From Helicobacter japonicus (lineage in GTDB: Bacteria > Campylobacterota > Campylobacteria > Campylobacterales > Helicobacteraceae): a stretch of DNA of 64,000 nucleotides. The position numbers and the translations under genes were made by a program. The stretch spans positions 248,001-312,000 of the forward strand of contig NZ_JRMQ02000002.1 of the NCBI RefSeq assembly GCF_000762845.2, read 5' to 3'. Shown piece by piece: positions 59,568 to 64,000 of the stretch. How positions within the stretch are numbered: position 1 is the stretch's first letter; the number at the start of each line of letters is the position of its first letter. The notes beneath the pieces are model-generated. The model made no database searches and had not been told where the DNA came from. It saw only the letters and a list, made by a program, of their open reading frames with translations.

Positions 59568-61487
59568 TTATCCCACTTCTATCACACTCTCATCACCGCA
59601 GATATTGCGCACCTTAAGTCTTAGGGGTTTTTTGCTAGAAGTGATTTTGCCATTCCAAAACTCTTTTGTTTTCACTCCATTTTTAACAATAAAAGAATTT
59701 TTGGTGATTTTTATCTCACTGCTACTTTTCCAAGTCGCATTTTTATCGGCGTTTTCACAATCAATACTTATATATTCTATACACTCTAAGCCATTTTTAC
59801 TTATATTAATAGGCGTAAAAATTTTGCCATTCTTAATGCTTTGTGCTACTTTTTTCTCATTATAAGCTTTGATTTTTTGATTCACTCTATCACTTAAAAA
59901 TTGAGTAATAGTAAGTTCATAGCCTTGTTCTTTTTGCTCCAAGTAGTATTCTATATAATCCTCAATCTTAACTTCATCAAGCAATTCGCTTAGAGGTCTT
60001 AGCTCCACTTCTATGAGCGTATGCGTATTTTGCTCTTTGATAAATTTTTGCATTTCCTCTAAATTCTCAATATCTATATAATACACAATAACTTTTTTTA
60101 CATCAAGCTCTTCATCAAGGGTATTTAAGCCCTTATTAATCAGCTCATTCATCGCTACAATATCAAGCATTTTGCTACCGCTATCTAGCAGATTTGGCAC
60201 AGAGACAGGCACGATTCCAAGTTTAGAATCTATAATGCTTCCAAACCAAAAATCCTTGTCTAAATTTTCATTCTCACTTAAGCCCTGAATAAGAGTTTTA
60301 AGCTTATCCATTGTTTGCGCTGGATTTCTAAATAAGCTGATGCCATCTTTTATTTCTAAAATATCAAATTCTGCGTTGAGCTCTTTAAGCCTATCCCTTG
60401 TTGTTTGAATGGAGTTTATCCCTATATCACAATGGATAAAGCGGCGATTGAGCTTTTGTGCCACTGCGGCAGTTACCCCACTTCCTCCAAAGAAATCTGC
60501 GACTATCATACCTTCATCACTACTTGCCTTTATGATTCGCTCTAAGAGGGCTTCGGGTTTTTGGGTTGCGTAGTCCCAATTTTTATACTCTTCTCCGTGC
60601 GAAGTAGAAAAAGAAGGAATGTCTGTCCATACATCATATTGCCCTTTTCCTAAAATAATCCACTCACCATTTTCAAAAATTTGCTTAGGGTAATAATCTC
60701 TTGTGTTATCCCATTTCATAAACCACTTACCATTTTCATCTTTTTTAAATTTTTTTTCATCTTCATATGGAATTCGAACATCATCAAAGTTAAAGGTATA
60801 ACTTTCCGACTTAGAAAAAGAATATATACAATCGTGCTTTCTTGCAAATTGAGTAGTTGAATTTGAAGTTCCTCCATAATGCCACACTATCTCATTTACA
60901 AAATTCTCTTCCCCAAAAATCTCATCCATTAGAATCTTCACATAATGCCCGATATGCCAATCTAAATGCACATAAATACTCGCATTTTCACTCATCACCG
61001 ATTTTATGGCGGTTAAGTTTTCATACATCCAATTTAAATAATCCTCTTTATTCCAAATATCCCCATACATCTTTTCTTCAAAGCCTTTAAAATCCTCACT
61101 CATTTCTATTTCATTTTCGCCCTCTAGCATCTCGGCGATTTTAGGATTTTTTCGTAAAATTACCTTTTTTGCATAATCTGCTCCACTTGCAAAAGGCGGG
61201 TCTATATAGACTAAATCCACTTCTATGCCTTGCTCTTTTAAGTAAGCACAAGCACTTAAGCACTCACCTCTTATTAAAAGGTTTGTATCCTCTTTAGATT
61301 CTATGTTTGCAAGGCTAGGATTGCTATGCACAATTTCTTTTGTTTTTACTTCATAAAGGGGCATTCCACGTTTAATTTTATAGCCTATCTTGTCATTGCC
61401 ACTATATTTTAAGGTGCGGGTGAAGTTATCTAAAAGGGCTTGTCCTTTAATGGGGTCTTTGAAATAAGGGATATATTTTAATGGCAT
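59568..61487 (-). CDS. Type III restriction-modification methyltransferase (Mod)
   Basis: The 639-residue protein has the catalytic motif VYIDPPFASGADY (about residues 97-109; DPPF rather than DPPY), then a target-recognition insert. The SAM motif 'VADFFGGSGVTAAVA' lies near residue 335. The C-terminal 250 residues would carry specificity and Res contacts. It methylates adenine in an asymmetric site. It ends the operon with Res, 2 bp downstream of it. No phase-variable repeat tract is seen near its start. Confidence 0.88.
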   Translation of the reverse strand: MPLKYIPYFKDPIKGQALLDNFTRTLKYSGNDKIGYKIKRGMPLYEVKTKEIVHSNPSLANIESKEDTNLLIRGECLSACAYLKEQGIEVDLVYIDPPFASGADYAKKVILRKNPKIAEMLEGENEIEMSEDFKGFEEKMYGDIWNKEDYLNWMYENLTAIKSVMSENASIYVHLDWHIGHYVKILMDEIFGEENFVNEIVWHYGGTSNSTTQFARKHDCIYSFSKSESYTFNFDDVRIPYEDEKKFKKDENGKWFMKWDNTRDYYPKQIFENGEWIILGKGQYDVWTDIPSFSTSHGEEYKNWDYATQKPEALLERIIKASSDEGMIVADFFGGSGVTAAVAQKLNRRFIHCDIGINSIQTTRDRLKELNAEFDILEIKDGISLFRNPAQTMDKLKTLIQGLSENENLDKDFWFGSIIDSKLGIVPVSVPNLLDSGSKMLDIVAMNELINKGLNTLDEELDVKKVIVYYIDIENLEEMQKFIKEQNTHTLIEVELRPLSELLDEVKIEDYIEYYLEQKEQGYELTITQFLSDRVNQKIKAYNEKKVAQSIKNGKIFTPINISKNGLECIEYISIDCENADKNATWKSSSEIKITKNSFIVKNGVKTKEFWNGKITSSKKPLRLKVRNICGDESVIEVG

Positions 61488-61489
61488 TT

Positions 61490-63988
61490 TTACTCCTTAA
61501 AAAAATCTAATGCTTTATTGATTGCTTCTGTCAGCTTGTAGCCTCTGTCTCTATTATCTTGCAGATACAAAAAGTTAAATTTGTCATAGCCAAATTTTTC
61601 ATTATTCAACCGGATAAACTCGTCCATAAATGCCTTTTTAGGCTTGAAACTCTCTGCAAAAGCCTCTCCTTTTGTCTCCACAATTAAGATTCTATGGATT
61701 TGCTCTTGTTTTCTTTGTAAAATCAAAAAATCGGGCGTGTAGTTGCCTAAATTGGTATTTTTGTAAGTTGCCTCTATTTTAAATTCACTTAGAGCATTAT
61801 CGCCATTATAATAAAGCTCTAAATCAAGCTCTTTAAATTTCTGTAACTTTAAAATCTCATCAAAAACTTCTCTTTCATACGCACTATCAGTTTGATAAGG
61901 CAAATAGTGGTAGGTTTTGTCTTTATCAAACCCTTGTGATTTTAATATGGTAATTTCTTTTTCATTAATGGCTTTTTGCGCCCCAGCTTCACCTAGAATC
62001 TTAATAAGATTTGCTTTGTCTTCTTCGCTTAAAGTTGTGCCTATTTTGCCACTATCCTCATCTATGATTTGTTGCACTATGTCTTGTGTGGGGATAAAAG
62101 CGGTATCATTTTCTACAAAAATGGGTGAAGTAAGCTTAGAAGCGATAAGCAAACTCGCACTTTGAGGAATCAGCTCTTTTTGTATGTGAAACTTTCTTTT
62201 ATCGCAAAAGGCTTTTCTAATGCTAGATTCTAAAGCCTTTCTATCAAAATCTGGATTAAAATAAAGCTTATCGTTTTCTTTTAAGGTAATCATATCAAAA
62301 AGCTTTTTAAGTGGCTTTTCAAAAGGCGTTAAATCGTGCATTGTAAGCGTGTGAAAACTCTCTTTTATTATTGCATAAAGCCAAAGCTTAAAATGCGCTT
62401 CTTCTTTAGTTTGTCTTTTTTTTACCTCTGTATTTAGCACTTGATTCTCTAAATCTTGCTCTTTAATGATAAAGCTGTCTTTTGTCGGCTCAATAGACTT
62501 TAAGCTTTTAACTGGATTTGCGCTTTTTGTGGTGGAGTTTTCAAAAATAAGTTTTAATTGATAAAAATCAATAGGATTTAAATGCAATCTTTTTGTTCTA
62601 TCAAATCTTTGCACTTCTATTAGCTTTTCTCTCTCGCCTTTTTGAAACTCCTCTAAGCTCATTTTTTGCTCTTGGGCTAATTGCTCGGCAAGTTTTTTGG
62701 CATTAAATTCATTAAGATAAATCAGGGCTTTTTCATTTTTGTGTTTTTGCACCTGCCTTAAACACCTACAAGCAGTTTGTAAAACCATATTTTTAGGACA
62801 ATCACCCTCTTGGGATAAAACAACCCCGCTTAAAGATTTACAATCCCACCCCTCTTTACCAATTTGCACGAGTAAAATAACTTTAATTTTTGAAAAAGGG
62901 CTATCTAAACCCTCAAACTCAATTAACGCATTTTTAGGCTCGGGGTAAGATTTGTTGCCCTTATGAAACTTCAAAACACAATCACTGCCTAATTGAAATT
63001 CGCCTAAAATTTCACACACCTTTGGATAGATTTGCTCCTCTAGATTCTCAATACTGCCACAATAAATAGCCACTTTGCTATTTAGGGTATTTTCGTAAAT
63101 TTTAGAATCTCTCAAAAACTCTCTCAAGGCTTGTTCTACAATTTCAAGACGATGTGAAGTGTGGGCGACTTTAACCACAGGGGTTTTAAGAAAATTTCCT
63201 ATACCTTGAATGAGTGGATAATAATATACGATATTTGAAATTTCTTTGTGCTCAATTTTCACCTCTTTGCTTATAGATATTTTTTCTGTGCTTTTAAGAT
63301 AAGGAGTGCCTGAAAATCCAGCAACCATATTTACAGAACCTTTTTTGCTCCACTCACTCACAACCTGCCTTAGCTTGATTTCTTCATTTGCTGCGTGATG
63401 CACTTCATCAATAAAAATGCCTAAATGTGGAATCTTTGTGATAGCATTTCTTAGCTCATTTGCACTGCTCCATTCTCGCTTTTGTTCCTCACTTAAATCT
63501 TTGTGTAAAACCTCTTTATCATCAAGCTTTTCTAAAATCACTTTTTCAGCATTGGTAAGCAAAATCACACCAAACATAGAATCATAAGGCTGGTGAGAAG
63601 CGATTTTAGCAACATTGGGATTTTGGATTTTATTACTTTTCTTGTTTGTTTTACTTTGGTTGAGTATCTCAAATTTAATAAGTTTTTTAAGCTCACTCGC
63701 ACTCGGTTCGGGCAAAATCCAACTCACATCAAAATCCTTAATATTTCTAAGGCTTGGAATAATAGAACTTTTAAGCCCTGAAGGAGCTAGGATTAAGAAA
63801 TTGTGCGCAAAAGCTTTATTATCTGGCTCATTAAGCGCAAAATACAAATCTAAATACATAAAGGCTGCCATAAGATAAGTTTTACCCGCACCCATAGGCA
63901 AAGAAAAGAGATAATCTGTGTAAGAGATATTATAAAAAAGGTCTTTAAAGATTTGCTCATAATTAATATTCTTATAATGTTGATACAT
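61490..63988 (-). CDS. Type III restriction enzyme helicase/nuclease subunit (Res)
   Basis: The 832-residue protein has a superfamily-2 helicase core. Walker A is LPMGAGKTYLM near residue 30, the DEVH box is in FIDEVHHAAN near residue 195, and 'KEGWDCKSLSGVVL' and 'QTACRCLRQVQ' (motif VI) lie near residues 380-410. A C-terminal PD-(D/E)XK nuclease region follows ('NYTPDFLILQR' with 'RILIVETKGEAF'). Type III Res usually has more residues before Walker A. The frame is open beyond ATG 63988 to the window edge, so the start may lie outside. Confidence 0.88.
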   Translation of the reverse strand: MYQHYKNINYEQIFKDLFYNISYTDYLFSLPMGAGKTYLMAAFMYLDLYFALNEPDNKAFAHNFLILAPSGLKSSIIPSLRNIKDFDVSWILPEPSASELKKLIKFEILNQSKTNKKSNKIQNPNVAKIASHQPYDSMFGVILLTNAEKVILEKLDDKEVLHKDLSEEQKREWSSANELRNAITKIPHLGIFIDEVHHAANEEIKLRQVVSEWSKKGSVNMVAGFSGTPYLKSTEKISISKEVKIEHKEISNIVYYYPLIQGIGNFLKTPVVKVAHTSHRLEIVEQALREFLRDSKIYENTLNSKVAIYCGSIENLEEQIYPKVCEILGEFQLGSDCVLKFHKGNKSYPEPKNALIEFEGLDSPFSKIKVILLVQIGKEGWDCKSLSGVVLSQEGDCPKNMVLQTACRCLRQVQKHKNEKALIYLNEFNAKKLAEQLAQEQKMSLEEFQKGEREKLIEVQRFDRTKRLHLNPIDFYQLKLIFENSTTKSANPVKSLKSIEPTKDSFIIKEQDLENQVLNTEVKKRQTKEEAHFKLWLYAIIKESFHTLTMHDLTPFEKPLKKLFDMITLKENDKLYFNPDFDRKALESSIRKAFCDKRKFHIQKELIPQSASLLIASKLTSPIFVENDTAFIPTQDIVQQIIDEDSGKIGTTLSEEDKANLIKILGEAGAQKAINEKEITILKSQGFDKDKTYHYLPYQTDSAYEREVFDEILKLQKFKELDLELYYNGDNALSEFKIEATYKNTNLGNYTPDFLILQRKQEQIHRILIVETKGEAFAESFKPKKAFMDEFIRLNNEKFGYDKFNFLYLQDNRDRGYKLTEAINKALDFFKE

Positions 63989-64000
63989 ATATTTTTTTAA

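Noticed and set aside
63593-63878. Plus-strand frames near the right edge
   Set aside because: They are antisense to the Res gene and have no ribosome sites or recognisable domains.
1-64000. CRISPR array or complete prophage
   Set aside because: No regularly spaced direct repeats with unique spacers, no cas genes, and no phage structural, integrase or terminase genes were seen.

Overview
The window looks like chromosome of an enterohepatic Helicobacter or a very close Campylobacterota relative. The DNA is AT-rich. The core run of M23 peptidase, minC, lpxC and tsaB matches the Helicobacter gene order. There is a DUF1104 protein, a paired set of bacterial dynamins, a CPDC thioredoxin and a phase-variation-type poly-G tract. 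The species cannot be fixed from the sequence alone.

Layout. 1-5.8 kb holds a truncated LtaS-like membrane enzyme, a thioredoxin, a YeiH-type permease, tRNA-Phe, a YceI/MarR pair, and divergent moaA and mobA (molybdenum cofactor). 5.8-10.5 kb is an envelope and cell-division block: flhB, then an M23 peptidase behind a G12 tract, minC, lpxC and tsaB. 10.5-14.7 kb encodes two adjacent dynamin-like GTPases on the minus strand. 15-17.3 kb has a YedE/TusA-like sulfur-transfer pair and an endonuclease I lipoprotein. 17.4-22.2 kb is a compact AT-rich cassette (DNA methyltransferase, HerA-like ATPase, NurA-like nuclease) sitting directly behind a broken rhodanese gene; it is my best candidate for an unnamed defence system. 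22.2-29 kb is a row of small detoxification or resistance-type genes: TfoX-N, TetR with an operator, alkylation repair, xenobiotic acetyltransferase, DUF302, ClbS/DfsB-like, ANT(6)-like and EamA.

29.3-58 kb is organised around a MerR-family regulator (29367-29756). Its own promoter and six other intact promoters share TTGACA, a spacer of exactly 19 bp that usually contains an ACACT-A-AGTGT-like dyad, and TATAAT. An eighth copy is degenerate, with a 13-bp spacer. These promoters precede aldo/keto reductases, flavodoxin-fold proteins, carboxymuconolactone-decarboxylase (AhpD-like) proteins and an alpha/beta hydrolase. Most of these products carry Tat or Sec signals. In five of the exported proteins a good Shine-Dalgarno sequence plus an in-frame ATG lies right after the signal peptide. 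This suggests either signal-sequence capture by formerly cytoplasmic genes or dual localisation by internal initiation. Interspersed are LemA/M48, a two-component system, MATE, a nucleotide transporter and a VWA protein.

Mobile and defence genes are dense in the second half. They include a two-methyltransferase HNH restriction system (33.8-36.8 kb), an R.PabI-like restriction pair (48.9-50.8 kb), a RelB/YafQ-type toxin-antitoxin pair (51.0-51.6 kb), a partly decayed HNH/D12 restriction locus (54.7-57.9 kb), a CD-NTase/SLATT pair that looks like a minimal CBASS (58.2-59.5 kb) and a type III restriction system running to the window edge (59.6-64 kb). Several genes are visibly broken: the rhodanese, the hydrolase and its duplicate fragment, a D12 methyltransferase lacking its catalytic block, and a restriction-enzyme remnant.
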